Shown one piece after another: positions 1-15,000 of a DNA stretch of 64,000 bases. The notes under the pieces were generated by a model. It saw nothing but the letters and a program-made list of their open reading frames with translations, was not told where the DNA came from and ran no database searches. How positions within the stretch are numbered: the stretch's first letter is position 1; every line of letters begins with the position of its first letter. The DNA is taken from assembly GCA_963930645.1 (NCBI GenBank), contig OZ005648.1, forward strand, positions 244,939,436-245,003,435. The letters run 5' to 3'. Made by a program: the position numbers and the translations under genes. The stretch comes from Salticus scenicus. Its lineage: Eukaryota > Arthropoda > Arachnida > Araneae > Salticidae.

Positions 1-88
1 TAGGACTTTGATTAAAATCTGAATATGGAATTTGATTTCCAAGCATACTCAACATATTTGTAGGAGCCAGTTCTTTATGAAATGTCCA
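1..88 (-). CDS. POLR1B: POLR1B exon (leftmost, cut by window edge)
   Basis: The exon begins after an acceptor AG at 89-90 and reads WTFHKEL, then NMLSMLGNQIPYSDFNQSP, matching the conserved family stretch ending in NQSP. Its phase is 0 and continues from IIPG in the preceding exon. It runs off the left edge. Confidence 0.93.
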
Positions 89-3000
89 CTGAAAATAATT
101 TAAATTTGAGATTAATACAATTCATAAAGACTCAATGGCAAACATAAAGTAAATCAAACAGTTCTAGCTTTTTTTTTTATGAATACCCCCTTGCTACGTG
201 AAAAAATTGGCAATGTATAAAATTTAACTATATTTATATACAGGAGGGAAAAAAAGTAAAATTTAAAAATGATCTTATAGTTTTTAAATAACTAACTACA
301 AGAAAATCAGTGAAAGTGTTCTCTACTAAAATGGAATTAAAAATCAAATAGAAACAACATTGAGGTACATTATTGAAAATTTTTTGAAGTAGGTAGATGT
401 CAGAATAATATTCTTAAAAATAATAAAAAAAAACTTTTTTTTTCAAGGGGGGAAAAGAACTGAGAAAAAGAATTGTATTATTATTAAATAACTTTATTAA
501 CATTGTCACAAGCAGAACATAAAATACTGCATAAAACATAATTTTTAATAAATTGTTAATTGGTTTGATTAATCATCATACAGATAAAATTCCTTACCCC
601 AGGAATAATATCTTTCTCATTAAGTGCAATATGTAAATATACTTGTTCCATGGTTCCAATCAGTTCATGTACTTGAGTCATAAGATTCATAACAGGCCTC
701 ACAAATCGTGCAGGATTTGTAAAAATAAATAAACCGGGATATTGAGAAGCATGGTCTGTTTTGGAAATAAAGCAAATTTCTATATTTCTATCAACCTAAA
801 ATAAAGAAAACTACAATTTAAATTAACTAAATAAAAAGAAAAATAAGCAGAACAAATACATACATTTTCTTAACAATTAAAAAAAAAAAAAAAAGCTATC
901 TCCATTATTTAACATGCTATCGTCAGACAAATTTATCCACAAATTGAACTGGGTCTATATTCTATTAACATATCCTAAAGTTACAGTTCATTTCGTTCAC
1001 TTAACGATACAGGGTGATCACAAACATTATTGACTTTGCTCAATTTGTTACCAGCCCCCTAGTTGTTGTCTTAAACCAATCTTCACTGAAAAACATGAAG
1101 AAAACCCAGTTCTTTAAATACCCAATGTTTGAAAACATTTCGAGAGGTAAGTTTTTAATTTTGGAAAAAAAAAAAAAACAGATTGTTTGCAAATCTCTCT
1201 AAATTTTTGAGCAGGTTGCATTGTATTTGTTACAATGCAACTCAATGAAGTGCTGACAAAGTATTTCTATATTTATAATTGCTGGAAAGATCCTTGTGAT
1301 AGTGTTTCAGAATTTGAAAAGGAATTTTGCACATTGACTTTCTCCATGAACATTGTACAGTTAACGTTGTATGGACGAGACAAAGCTTGCATATTGGTGG
1401 AAAATCTGGTCAGATATCCTATCAGAAACATGAATCTGCTTCACAAAAATATCCCCTCATATCACACAGTCAACTAAGAAGCTGGAGGAAATTATTTGGA
1501 AAAAATTGGAAAACCCTCCCTACAGTTTTGACCAATCTCTGTATAACTATCACATGTTTGGGTGACTGAAAGCAGTACTAGGAGATGAGTGATTCAACAA
1601 TGATTTTGTTGTTGAGGCTTTTGTGCACAATTGACTGGTAATGTACCCTCACTCTTCTTTATGAAGATGACATTCAAAAACTTCTAATACATTGAGAAAA
1701 TGCATACCAAAATCAAGAGATTATGTCAAAAATTAGTATTCATGTTTTGTAATTATAACAAGGTGGCTAGCATTTAAAGTTTTCTATATTCCCTGACTAT
1801 TTTTTGAGATTTTCTGCTATTTTTCTCTGATTCTGACTGTTTATTTCCCATGAAAATTTCATGACATTAGCGAAATATTTAGGTGATATAAAATAGCATT
1901 AATAATTTAATGATAAATATTTCCACAAAATTTGTCAACATATCCTGACTTTAAATGAGATTCCCTGACTTTTCCAGATTTTCTAAATTCTCTGACTTTT
2001 CACAGATTCTTAGATTTTCCCTGACAACTAGTCATGCTGTAGAAATTTAAAAATTAAAAACTCCAGTTCATATTTGATTTTTCCTTGTAAATTCACACTG
2101 TATTGTGTATCTGTAAAAAATGTCAAATAAATAAATTAAATAATAAATTAAAAAAATAAATAAAACAATAAGTGCCCAATATTTAAATGATACCTAAAAC
2201 AAATTTAAGCTATTTAGAATATAAAAAACTTTACAAAATAAAAATAGGGAAATTCATTACTAGTTTAACTGATAATAAAAACAATAATAATATGCAAATC
2301 AGAATAATTTTACTTACACCTTCTTTCCCTAAACACTTCAACTTTCTCATTTTGATTACAAATTGATGAGCCATACTCTTATGTAACCAACCAACCATTT
2401 TACCATCCATTAATACTGGGTAGCTCCCAGAAACTGGGTCATCATATGGAACCATGCCATATTTGCAAAAAGTATTTAAAATATTGCTGACATCAGGTTG
2501 ATAATTAACTACCTGTATTAGAATAAAACATTTTAAAAAGAAAATCAAACAAAATACTTTAAATTTTATTAATATATAATTTTCAGAAATAATTAAACTA
2601 TAAAATAGATAATTATTGCCTATAGGATTACACTTGCGCATATTTGAAAAAATTCTTGTTTGAAATAGATTCATGTCACAAACAAGGTTCACTAAAGTAC
2701 TGGAAGAAACATCCTCATATAACTGATACCAGTTACTTTTGCCATGAATAATGTTTAATATATAAAAATTATTAATCAAAATTCAAATATTTTAAATATG
2801 ATTTTTTTTTTTTTTTGCAAGAATTGAAATTGGGTTAGGACAGCCTTTCTTTTTTAAAACAATTAAAATTATTAATAATTACTGCTTCGATTTAATGAAA
2901 ATTTAACTTATAAATTTCTGAAAGAGAAATATATCAAATAAAAATTAGCTTACCTTCAATAATAATGAAAATTAAAAGAATTGGCACTAGATGAATAACC

Positions 3001-6000
3001 ACATGAAAGTTTTTCACAGTGTAGAAACAACAAAGGGAAAACGCAATTGCAGGCATGAACTGTCATTGATGCACTGATGGTGGAATGCTCAAATGCTACT
3101 GGAACAACTGGCTGCAATCACATTTCCCCTTTTGGCATTTCTGTCAATTTATTTTATTTAAGAAAATTATCATTTTTTAAAGAAAAATTTACAGTTAATT
3201 TGGCTGTAAGTCACACACACACACGCGGAAAAAAAAAAAAAAAAAAAAAAAAAAAATTAAAATTAAATGGAGTCATTTTTTTGTCAAATTTAACCCTTTA
3301 AAATTTTTCTTTTAACTTTTTACAATATGTTTTTTTAATTTCAAACTTCAGACTCATACACACATTTCTCGAAGAAACCTACAAAATTTATTACGTTTTA
3401 TTTTGAAAACTTCAATCTTCAATGTTTTGTGTTCAATCACTAAGTACTGCATCTTATCAACACTTCCAAGGACATTAGAGCCCCAATTCTCTCTTTGCTG
3501 TATTAAAAGATGACGCCTGCCTAGGTGGGCAAAGTCTGGATACTATATTTCAAATTAATGAATCACAGTGAAACAAAGCAGAGAATGAATGGTTAGAATG
3601 AAATAAAGCATATAAACACAATTTTCACTTTTAATGGGGGAAAAAAAATAATAATATAAATTACATCAAAAGAAACAAAAATAAGAATTTATAATTTTAA
3701 TTATTAAAAAACTTTTATTTTAATGTAGAATATTTTACACAACTACTGAAGCAGTGCACTTCATAAGGGTAATTACACTTAACTTTCCCAGAAATATTTT
3801 ATCGTTAAAACTAGATAAATTAATTATTAAATTAATATATATATTCATAACCAATTAATTTAGTAATTGGTTTAAAAAGTTAATATTGTAAATTAATTGT
3901 ATACTTTTACTGGAAGAAATAATAGCCATTTATTTCAATTACCTGAGCAGTGGAAGACAAATGGTTTAATAAGCCACATGGAGCACCATCAGGGGTATGA
4001 ACAGGACACAGAAATCCTATTTATACACAATAAATCAATAAGAATTTACAGTTATAGGCATAATGCAGTTAGATAACACTAAAAGTATAGCAAAGTTTCC
4101 TTCCCTTTACCAATATTCTGCTCTTGAAAAAGAAGCTGGATTAACAGGAGTCACAACATTTCTATATTTTTACCTGTGTCATATTATTTTGTCACTACTA
4201 TTTCAGAAAATATTTTTTAATAAAACACACGTAAAAATATAAGAAAACTGCAACTCCAATGTCCAAGAACTTTTTCTTCACTTTTTAAAAGTTTAAAAAT
4301 AGTGTACATTACAGTGTACTTGAATTCATACTTTATATACATTACATAATAAAATTAACTATTCCTTCTTTTAAATATGAATCACAGAGAGAAAAAGTTC
4401 ATAATAAATTGATTTGTTTTCACATTATAAGGAGAATATTAGCTATTTACTGTTAAAAAAGAAGAAGGCAGAAGATTTAGATTAAGCAAAAAGAAAGTAA
4501 TTGAAACAAATAAAATACAGAAGAAAAATTACCCCAAGCTTCAGGTAACAGTTTTCTCACAGTGGTAGTTCTCATCTGAGCAAAAAAAGCTCCTCTGTGT
4601 ACAGCACGAAAATGAGACAAATATCTCCAGAAATTCAGTTTGTCAGCTACAGTGACTAAACCTGAGAACTGCATCAAACTCCTTTCATGATTTGGAAGAA
4701 AATTTCCAGTAGAAAATACATTTTCAACAACTCTTGTAAGATTCATACTTTTATTAAAACAATCTTTCATGAAAGCTGTAAAATAATTCACTTTTATACA
4801 AAAGTAATATAAGAAGTAATTTACTAAAAAAAAATCAATACAAAGACAGTAACCCTGTGTTAACCTAAGATTATATTATATTAAAATGAAAATAAATAGA
4901 AAAAAATAAATATGAATTTTGAATGATATGAGAACAAAATGCACAACAATATTAAAATGTTTATATTGTTAGAAAAAAAAAAAAGTTTTGTATATAATAT
5001 ATATGGTACAATCCTAGTTAATGCAAAAGGGAAATAGGCTGAAATTAAAATTTTACCACAAAAAAAAAAAAAAAAAAAAACTATGTCATTTTATGTAATT
5101 ACAGTGCCACTTAACATAAACAAATATTTAATCTTACCCTCACACAATAAAAAATTTACAAAAGCAGTCTGAAACCAACAAATGGAAAACTGCAGCTGAG
5201 TTATAGCAGAGCCAACTGTCAGTTGATATCCACCTACATTCAGTCAGCAGTTTTTCATAATAGCATAGCTGCCAACCCACAAAGAACAAAAATAGGAACA
5301 CTTTGCACGAAGGACAAATTCACAATAATTTTGAAGCTGATTTTTTGGACATTTCCTTCATTTAAAAAAATAATTTATGTACCGATTTATAAGGAAAAAA
5401 AGAAAAAACTTCCAATTTTGTTACTAACTGTATGCTGCACTGGTATTCTAATTTGAGCCATAAAATTCACATAAACATAATAATAATAATTAATCAACTT
5501 GTTTTATTTCTTATTATACTAGTAATGCAAATTTTCAGTGACAGCTCCACAGCTACTAGCTTTGCTTTGATTGGTGGTCCTTGTAGGTGTCCAGTTTGAT
5601 GTTAACGTCTCAAAGCCTAATTTTTAGGAATGCGGTTAGCTGATGTATGGAAGTATAATGTACTAATGGTGCTTGTGTGCAGTAATGCCGTTCACACTCA
5701 TAAATGTAAATTTCTTGTTATTGGTAAAAGTGTTCGAACGATTTCTATAGAGTGCTGTATTGCCCTATCAATAGAACTTATCCGTGGAATGGAACAAAAA
5801 TAATTTTTTAAGGAACATGACACTATGTCTGTTTATAAAATTCAAGAAATGTTGTTATTAAAAAAGCATAAGCATTAAAAAAAAAAAAAAAAAAAAAAGG
5901 AGATATGTTTGCAGTGTTAAGAAGTAAAAAATAAAATATTCTTGCTAATGTCAGAATGCCATTATTATTATTATTATTATTGTTACAGTAATTTCTGTTA

Positions 6001-9000
6001 AGGATAAGTAAGTACACTTAAGTATGTTATTTTGCTGCTTAAGAGGAATGGGTAATTTTTGTAAATGTAATATTTGCGTTTCCGCAGGGACACAAAATCC
6101 AGAAAATTCCGATAACTGGAATCGCGTCGGTCCTGCAATTGCTGGATAATGGGTCATGTACTATATATATATATATACTAAAATATAAAATGAAGGTAAT
6201 ATAATCACATTCAATAAAAATACTTCTTTGTTAGGAATGAAGTCTTTGAATTTACAATTAAATACTTTTTAAAGCACTATAAGCATTAAAAAGTACTTAT
6301 TATGAAGTGAAATTAGTTATAGCAATCAACTTGAAACTTTGGTAGTTTAAAGAACATGTTATACCTCATATTTCAGCAAAAGTTGTGTCCTGAAAAGGAA
6401 AAGGGAACCAGTAAAAAATTAAAGAAAAATCAAAATGTTTTGCATCACCCTGTAAAAAGTAATACTTGAAATGCGTTTTGGCTGTAGCATGTTATTATGA
6501 GCATTTTTCTCATTATCTGTATAAATTTTTGTGAGGCTACCACATATATTCATGGAGATACAATGTTTTTTTTAAAAAATTGCAAAAGAAATTCCACTTT
6601 TTAAATTATAACACAGGTATTAAACCCAGTGCAAAGCTATTTTTAGGAAATTTGGCATGTTACATTCGACACAGCATACTGCAATCAGAATGCAAAATTG
6701 TTAAATATCTTACAAAATATGAGCATTTATACAAAATAATTTTTAACTATGCATGAGTGAGCTTTTAAAAAGTTTCATTTGCATAATTTAATAGCTGAAA
6801 TAAGGGTGAAACTACTTATAACTACTGCATAAACCCTGAAAACTGTTACCTGCATGCAGCAGAGTTGTTGTTGTCGTATGCCACTCGGAAATTCCGAGCC
6901 CTGGTACTGGAACTAACCGGATTTATTTTAAGGCATGAGGGGTGCGTCTTCCGTTATTAAGGAGCGCCTCACAGGGAGGAAGTACGACTTTAGCTCCAAA
7001 AGCTGGTGAAAGATGGCAGCACCAGCCAAACAACAGCAACTTGAATTTTGATCCGGATCAGAGCGAGTTAAACCCATGTTCCGGTACCCCCAGAGGTATA
7101 ATTTTTGTAGCAGAGTTCATACTCAAATATGGCAAAAAAAATTTCCTAAGTTTTCCAGACAATTTTCGAGAAAATATCAGCAACATATTAAAAGAAATGC
7201 TCCTCTAGAGAGGAGAAAATACATCTACTTCCCCTGTATGATGTCATGTTATTGCCGATCATGATAGAAATTCAGGTAGAAATCATTGTTTACAACCATA
7301 TTTCATGATACTTAATCATTTGAATTTTGATATGAAGCTCAAGAAAAATATAATTTGAGAGAAAGGAAATATTTGTTTTTTCAGGTTTTATAATCGATTT
7401 TTTCCCTGACTTTTAATGAAAATTTTTATTTTCCCAGACTTTTTTCAACAAAATCCAAATTCCCTGAGTATTCCAGGTTTTCCCCGATGAGTATGAACCC
7501 TGAGCAGATAAGAGAGATTTATCATTGATATAACACATAGCTACTGATAATAAGTGGTATTTTCAGAGTTCTTAATACATTATAGAGCAAATTAAACATT
7601 TACAATGGGAAAATTTTATAAAAATAAAATAATTTAACATGGAATTCAGAGACAGCAAAATTTTCAAAAACCCTGAATTCAGGGTTAGCTCCTGAAAAGT
7701 TTCACCCTTGCCAAAAGTATTGAGAGATAGAATGGCCAGAATATCAGTTATTCTCAAAAGAAAAGGAAGATGATAGGGAGTTTTATCAATATTTATTTAT
7801 AATCAGTGAACACTGTATTACCATTGAGCATTGACTGAATGAAAATAAAAATGTGAGTAAAAGCCCTTATAGTTTAACTTTTATTTTGAGAGAACTGAAA
7901 CTCAGTTAATTCTATCTCTCATAACTTTTCGAATTTACACAATATTTGTTTGAGGTTTTCATATAAGTTGATTCATACTCTTGGCTATTAAATTATACAA
8001 ATGAATTTTTTTTTTAAAGCTAGCGCATGCGTAATTGAAAACTATTTAGTACAAATGCTCATATTTAATAAGATATTTAACATTTCTGTATTCTGATTGC
8101 AGTAAGCTGTGTCTAATGTAGTATACCAAATTTTCTAAAAATGTCTTTGCACCAAGTCCAATACCCTACGTAATTAAAAAAGAGTAATTTTTTTTTTTTC
8201 TTTTTTTTTTTTTTTCAATTAAAAAAAAAAAAATGAATGTATGTAGTAGCCTCTTTAAAAATTTATACAGATAATGAGAAAAATTCTCATAATGACATGT
8301 TAGTTACAGCCAAAACATTTTGATTTTTGTTTAATTTTTTACTGGTCCCCTTTTCTTCTTCAGGACACAAATTTTGCTGAAATATATGAGGTATAACATG
8401 TTCTTTACACTACCAAAGTTTCAAGATGTGACTCCTAAAGAACTTTTCTAGATATTTCACAAAACCTCTAAATTCGAAAATGTCCAAATACTTATTGGTA
8501 GATAGTGTACATATATATATATACAAGACATCAATGGGATGATTACTTTTCAAATTTTAAAAACAAATGAAAGTGAAATGCTTAATTAATCTGGTGAATC
8601 TTACCTATATCCACAAATGTGCTTTTACCAGATTTAATTTTACGCTCCACACAAAATCTTACAGACGACAACCAAGAATGCAATTTTTCCTATTTTAAAA
8701 AGTGAAATCACTTAAACATATAGTTACTTAAATGTTTTAAATAATTTAAAATAAAGTTAACAACAAATCTCAGTATAAAAAAAAAAGCAAAAATCATTTG
8801 ATTAAAAAGATAAATAAATAGAAGACTTACTCTGGCCTAGAATATTTAGCAAGAGATATAACTCGGTTACAGTTTATTACCAAAACTTTTTTTACCAGAA
8901 GGCTTGTTTATTTAGATAAATAAACTAAAAAAGCCTTACTGATGAAATATCGGCATTTGATAAATATAAATTAGATCAGCATCAGAAAAAGATGCTGAAA

Positions 9001-12000
9001 TTCTTAAAAATTATGTAACCCCTGATTACTGAATTCATTATAGGAGGTTTGCATGACCCAACAGATTGTTGCACAATTATAAATATATTAAAAGCATACC
9101 AAAAAGAACTTGATTGGTTTATAAAACTCCACACGATATTTACATTATGTTCAAGTAATTTACAATCTTAGAAATTTTTCAGAGTATATTAATATTTTAT
9201 TTCAAAAAGTAAAGAAAAGATTTGCAGACTCATTAGATGCATAAAACACATTGAATTAAGAGTATAATGTTATGGAAACAAAATGATTATAGGTAACATA
9301 TTTTATGCAAACATTTTAATTTTAAGAGTACGGTTACGGCCGGTATAAATGACCTTTAAACAGAGATCGTGCTTGACTCTCATTTTATGCATAAATTCAT
9401 AATTCTGAAAAAATTTGACTGGTTACCTTTGAAACTGCGAATCTGATTCGACTCACAAAACCCTGATACTTCTTTTCAAAGAAATCTCAAGAACTCAAAT
9501 CAAAACTTGATAAATTTAATGATTCTCAGGATAGATTCGACAGTGTCGTGAACAGATGCCCCTCTCTGTTATTAACCAAATGCATGACTCATGAAAACTC
9601 TTGTGTGAACTTTGATGATTAATCATTTTTCGCTTATTTTGTAGATATGCTGTTGCTAGGTGTTTTTAGTGAGAATGAATGTTGTAATCAGTCTGAGCAG
9701 CGTGAGTTAGAGCGTACAAGCTGAAATATAAATCTTAGCTATGTGTGTTAATTTTCATTAAAAAACACAAAAAGACAAAAATGACCTTGTCAAGTTCTTC
9801 CTGACTACTGTATTATTATTACATATCCAGAAAAATCTCATACTGAAGAATCGTCCAGGAAAAGGATATAAAACCAGACAGCTGTGTGTGTCCCAAGACG
9901 AATCCAGATAGTAGGCTCTTTTGCTTATTACTTTAAATAAAGAAATTTATTGAATGATAACTAGAATATAGAATAAAGCAGAATATTTGATAAGGCCTTA
10001 ACAGTAATTTTAGAATTTAGAAAATGAATAAGTTCAAAATTTTCAACATGGCATACCTGCCGAAGGGATGTGTACAGCTGGTCTAGATAATTATAATAAT
10101 AAAGAAACCCTGGATTCTATGTAAGAATAATTATTTTAATTATTTGATTTTTTGTAAAAAAAAAAAGGCAGAGCCAGAACTATTGAGAAAAAGGGAACAA
10201 TTTTGTGCACAACAATTAGAAAAGGAAATCCAAAAACAGGATGAAAATATTAACATAGTAGAACTCAAAGAAATACTCGACATTTTAGAAAGTAAATGTG
10301 AAACATTAAAAAGTACAGACAAGTAATTAGAACCACACATTAAAACTGAGAAATTTGAAAACGAGTTCCTAAAATCAGAAAAATACGCGGAAAAAGTGAA
10401 ATTATGTAAATTTAGATGTAACCAAAAACTTCACGAATTAAAAGGAAAATTACCTAGCATTCCGAATTCGAACCACTTAGACAGACAATAGAATCTAGTA
10501 AACACCTAATATAAATGTCAATTTACCACGGCTACGACTTGAAAGATTTTTCGGAGATATTAATAATTGGTTAACTAGGTTGACTCCTTTGAATCTTCAT
10601 TTCATAATAATCCAGAACTCACCAAAGTTGATAAATTTAATTATTTAAAAGCGTATTTGGGAGGCACTGTATTATTCGTGATTGAAGGGTTCCCTGTGTC
10701 TGAAGTGGCTTATGAGTCGGCTGTGAATTTATTAAAAGAAGGGTTCGGTAATCGAAATCTTTTGATTCATAACCACACCTGCAACATCCTCAATATAAAA
10801 CCCCTGAAAAATTCTAACAATGTTGCAGAATTCAGAAGATTTTATGACAAAATTTTAACCAAACTGAGAAGTATAGAGGCCTTGGGCTCAGAAATGAATA
10901 ATCTCTCTCCGGTTTTATGTACAACAATTTTGAAAGTGCTTCCCTAAGATTTATTAATTGAATTAAATAAGCTGGATTTTGAGAAGGGTTACTATGACAT
11001 TAAACATTTGTTAGATTTTTTTGACTGTATGTTTGAAAGCTAGGGAAAAAGCCTTGTTAATTTCAGGGATTAGAAATATTGTACACGGATTCAGGAAAAA
11101 TATGCCCCCGTTAAATAAACAACATTGGTTGAATGATCCCGATTCACACATTCAGGGTGAAACACAATACCCCGAAAGGAAGAAAAATTTTGCAGTTGCG
11201 GATTTAATACATATAGATAAGGATACAGTGTTGATGAGACAGGAAAGAGGGATTTTTTTGTGGTTTTTGCGGATCGGATTCTCATGAAAACAGAGTGCAA
11301 TCAGGCTTATGATTTAACCCTTGAAGAAAGGAAAAACATTTTAATGAAAATAAGGAATTTGTTTTCGTTGTCTAAAGGACAAAATCTCATATTGCCAGTC
11401 AATGCAATGCTGACATAACATGCTCACATTGTTTAGGAAAACATAACATTTTGATGTGTAACAAAAAACCCAAAATAATTTGAAAAGTAATCCGATACGC
11501 AACCGGTTTTAGAATCCTCGTCACTAACAAATCAAAGTAAATCAAATCAAATTTATTAACAAATACTCGTGGTCCATGTTCGTAATGCTGGAACAAATCT
11601 GTTAGCTGATAATTATATATAAATGATCATAGATATAGGCAGCTGTACGAGTTACATAAGTAAATATGTAGTAGAAAAATTAAATTTGAAGAAAACAGGA
11701 AAAACAATACTTCTCCATGGTTTTTTGGAGGACTGGAACAAAATCAAAATCATAACCAATACGAGGTCATTTTAAGCCCTATAAATGGAAATAATAAAAT
11801 TGAAGTAGAGGTCATGGATCAAGATAAAATATGTTTGGACGTACCTAAAATATTTAAAGGGAATTTGTTTAAGTAACCTAATTGATGCAGATGAAATCTG
11901 TTTTAATAACCATGAAAATGAGATTCGTCTATTGCAAGGCACCGACGTTGCAGGAAATTTATTAACGGGGGACATACGACACCTTTCCAATGGCCTTGTT

Positions 12001-15000
12001 GGAATAGAAACGAGGCTGGGCTGGACCGTTATGGGAAAAATAAACTGAAACAAAGTGCAGCAGTCATTATTAGATGTCAGTGGAAGCTGCGCGAACAACG
12101 ATAAATATGATCATAAGAAAATTAGAAGAAAATTTGATGCTACCTATGAACCTATGAAAATTTGATGTTACCAGATACCTATGAACCAGATTATATTGAA
12201 AAAGATAAAAAGAAGATGAAAACTAAGAAAATGGAAAAAATCTAGGAAGCAAACAGATGATGATGGATGCGGGAAGAAGAGAACAGAGAAAGTCAGTCCT
12301 GGAAAAACCTTCCCTTTCATTGTCTGTTGTTAGACCCTTAAAAGAAATAATTGACAGAGAAATTCCAGACATGAATTTGCCTGCAATCCAGAAGACGAAA
12401 AAATGTTCAATCAGCAGAGTTAAGACGAAAGAAGATCCTATGGCAGAAGTCAGTCCGTTAGCAACGTACAGTGAATGCGAATTGGTGAAAAGCCTTGAGT
12501 TGAAGACTTTCTACAAGAATCGTTATTCCATTGAACCGAGTGATCCTGGGACAATAATGAGTGTTATGACTATGTCTCACAGACAATTTGTCCGACCCCC
12601 TGATCACCTCGGTGCGGTGGGACACCTTGAGTTGAGTTCTAGTTCCCGCTGAACTCAAGAGGGGAGTGTCACGAACAGATGCTCCTCTCTGCTATTAACC
12701 AGACGCATGACTCATGAAAATTCTTGTGTGAACTTTGATGATTAATCATTTTTCTCTTATTTTGTAGATATGCTGTTGCTAGGTGTTTTTAGTGAGAATG
12801 AATGTTGTAATCAGACGGAGCAGACGTGTGTTAGAGTGTCCGAGCCGAAATATAAATTTTAGCTATGTGTATTAATTTTCATTAAAAACCACAAAAAGAC
12901 AAAAATGACCTTGCCAAGTTCTTCCTGACTACTGTATTATTATTACGTATCCGGAAAAATCTCATACTAAAGAATCGTCCAGGAATTGGATATAAAACCA
13001 GACAGCTGTGCGTGTCCCAAGACGAATCCAGGTAGGCCCTTTTGCTTATTACTTTAAATAAAGAAATTTTTTGAAAGATAATTAGAATCTTATAGAATAA
13101 AGCAGAATATTTGATAGGGCCTTAACAGTAATTTTAGAATTTAGAAAATGAATAAGTTCAAAATTTTCAACAGACAGCAGCATTATTTGATGCAGCTATC
13201 AATACTGAAAGTGTAAAAGATAGGAGGTATAATAAAGACCATTTAAAATTTGACTCTCAATTCTATAGCGAGTGAGACAATGTGACTTTCATATTTTTAA
13301 ATCCAGAGCTACCTCTGCAATTTAATTATAAGCTAATTACAAGCTTTACAGAATATTTGACTTATATATATATAGTAGATTCCCAGAAATCCGCACATTA
13401 CAACCAATGTAAACAATGAAATTTATAGTAAAGTTTTCAAAGGAAAAAATTGAGATAGAACTTATTTTAGTGGTGGTATTTTGAAAATTGTATCTTATAA
13501 GATAAGGAAAGTTAATTTTAATAGAGGTGTCAAGTTTCAATAAGAGCTATCAGTAATCAGAGTAATATATTTATGAAACATGAACCGCCTCACGGAGTAA
13601 TTTTTATGCACAAACTCGTATATAATAACGAATTGCACAGTTTTTGTAAACAAATATATAATATATTAATTAAAAAATTAAAATTAGAAAAATTTCAAAA
13701 TAAAAGTAATTAAATATGTATTTCTTTACCTTCTTATAAAATGAAGATTTTTTTTTTTTTTTTTAATTTGCTTTGAAGGGGGGGGGGACATCTGGATATC
13801 TTACTTCCCCTCCACTCTCTTTTTTTTTTTGGATGGGGGGGGGTTACAAAAATTTATTTTAATTATTATTTTTTAATAATCACTTTTTTACAGCAACTGT
13901 TTTTATGGCATTAAATACTAAAACATTGTTCTTTTCTTTATGTATCTTGCATATTTTTCGTTTGATGATACAGTATTTTTAAATTTATTAAGGAAAAACA
14001 AATAGATTCATCAAGAAAGCCTACAAATAATTGCATATGTGAGAAATATTGAGCACTTCTATCACTTTATTGGTTCTAGAAGTAAGCCTTGATCACTAGC
14101 TGAGAAGGCAGTCAAAATATAAATACAGTACAATCCCTTTTAACCGGCAACATTGGGACCGAGCCGTTGCCGGAAAAGAGAATTTTCCGGATAATTGAAT
14201 ATTTACCTATTCATATTCTGTATATGAATTTTGTTGTCCAAATTTTTCGATCTCCCGACCTTAATTAAATAAACACAATATCGGAAACATCGCCGATTTT
14301 TTAAAGCAAAAACACATACCACCGTAAGTATATATATAGTCGAGCGCCGAAAATCCGCCGATCTAAAATCCGCGCAAGTCGGCAGAGATAAACAAAGAAT
14401 TTTGAAAGTCATAAACTAAAACTATCAAAAAACTAAAAACTTTATTATCAAAAAACGAACGCGGGAGAAACTATGACGTCATCACAAACATAAAATCAGT
14501 CGACAGTTTTATTTTTTTAAACTGTACTTCAATTAATAGCTAAAATCTAAACTTTTATACTTAAAATTAATTGATATGAACTGTTTTCCAAATTCAATCA
14601 AAAGTGAAATTATTTCCTTTAAATTCAACATGATATCCGGCAATTCCTTTTTTGGACTAATTAATCAAATAGAATAAATTTCAGAACAATCCGTTTTTAT
14701 TTTTCGTAGGATCGCGCCGTACCTCAGATTGACGGTGAGCGTGCGTTCTTTCTCCCGGTCTTCCTTCACTCTCCGCCGGCTTCCCGTGCGCTCCTTTCCC
14801 GGTACCGTCGTTCGCCGCGGATCGCGTGTGGGCGGTGACGTCACAGACTCCGTTGGTGCGCCGCTCACGCTGATTAGACCGGCGCGGCGCGGCGTGACGT
14901 CGGGCTTTGCTCTCCGGGAATTGGTAAAATGTTTTCCAAAATGAAAAAATAATTTCGTATATGTATATATATATTTTTAAAGATATTTTACGGCCATGAG

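Larger units (their letters stand above)
6801..7710. mobile_element. hAT-like MITE nested in the Tc1-like element
   Basis: Termini are TAAGGGTGAAAC and GTTTCACCCTTG. The same family is intact and uninterrupted at 25476-25733. Flanks CTGAAA and CCAAAA are a degraded 6-bp duplication. The related Tc1-like copy at 32.7 kb lacks this insertion. Confidence 0.65.
6180..8512. mobile_element. Tc1-like element with long inverted repeats (copy A)
   Basis: The left arm (about 6180-6800) and right arm (about 7711-8512) are inverted copies. For example AAACTTTGGTAGT, then CATGTTATACCTCAT, then TTTCAGCAAAA reads forward at 6330-6385 and reversed at 8370-8430. The right terminus reads CACTATCTACC inward, followed by AATAAGTATTTGGACA, a Tc1/mariner-like end next to a TA microsatellite. 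No transposase is left. Two MITEs and a SINE-like insert are nested in the middle. A second copy lies at 32230-33655. Confidence 0.65.
9544..13172 (+). mobile_element. BEL/Pao LTR retrotransposon, internally deleted
   Basis: Two LTRs of about 505 bp start TGTC and end CAACA, and the whole is flanked by the 5-bp duplication GACAG at 9539-9543 and 13173-13177. Inside, on the plus strand, are decayed gag, an aspartic protease and a short C-terminal pol remnant. Reverse transcriptase, RNase H and integrase are missing. At 3.6 kb it is about half or less of a full BEL element. By eye the LTRs differ at roughly 30 positions, so the insertion is not recent. Confidence 0.9.

Noticed and set aside
1014..1569. 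Small plus-strand ORFs as host genes
   Set aside because: They lie in a decayed mariner relic within a POLR1B intron, with no splice or family support.
14665..14944. Arginine-rich ORFs on both strands in the GC-rich MITE core
   Set aside because: CpG-rich DNA gives open arginine-rich frames by composition. No start context or homology supports a gene.
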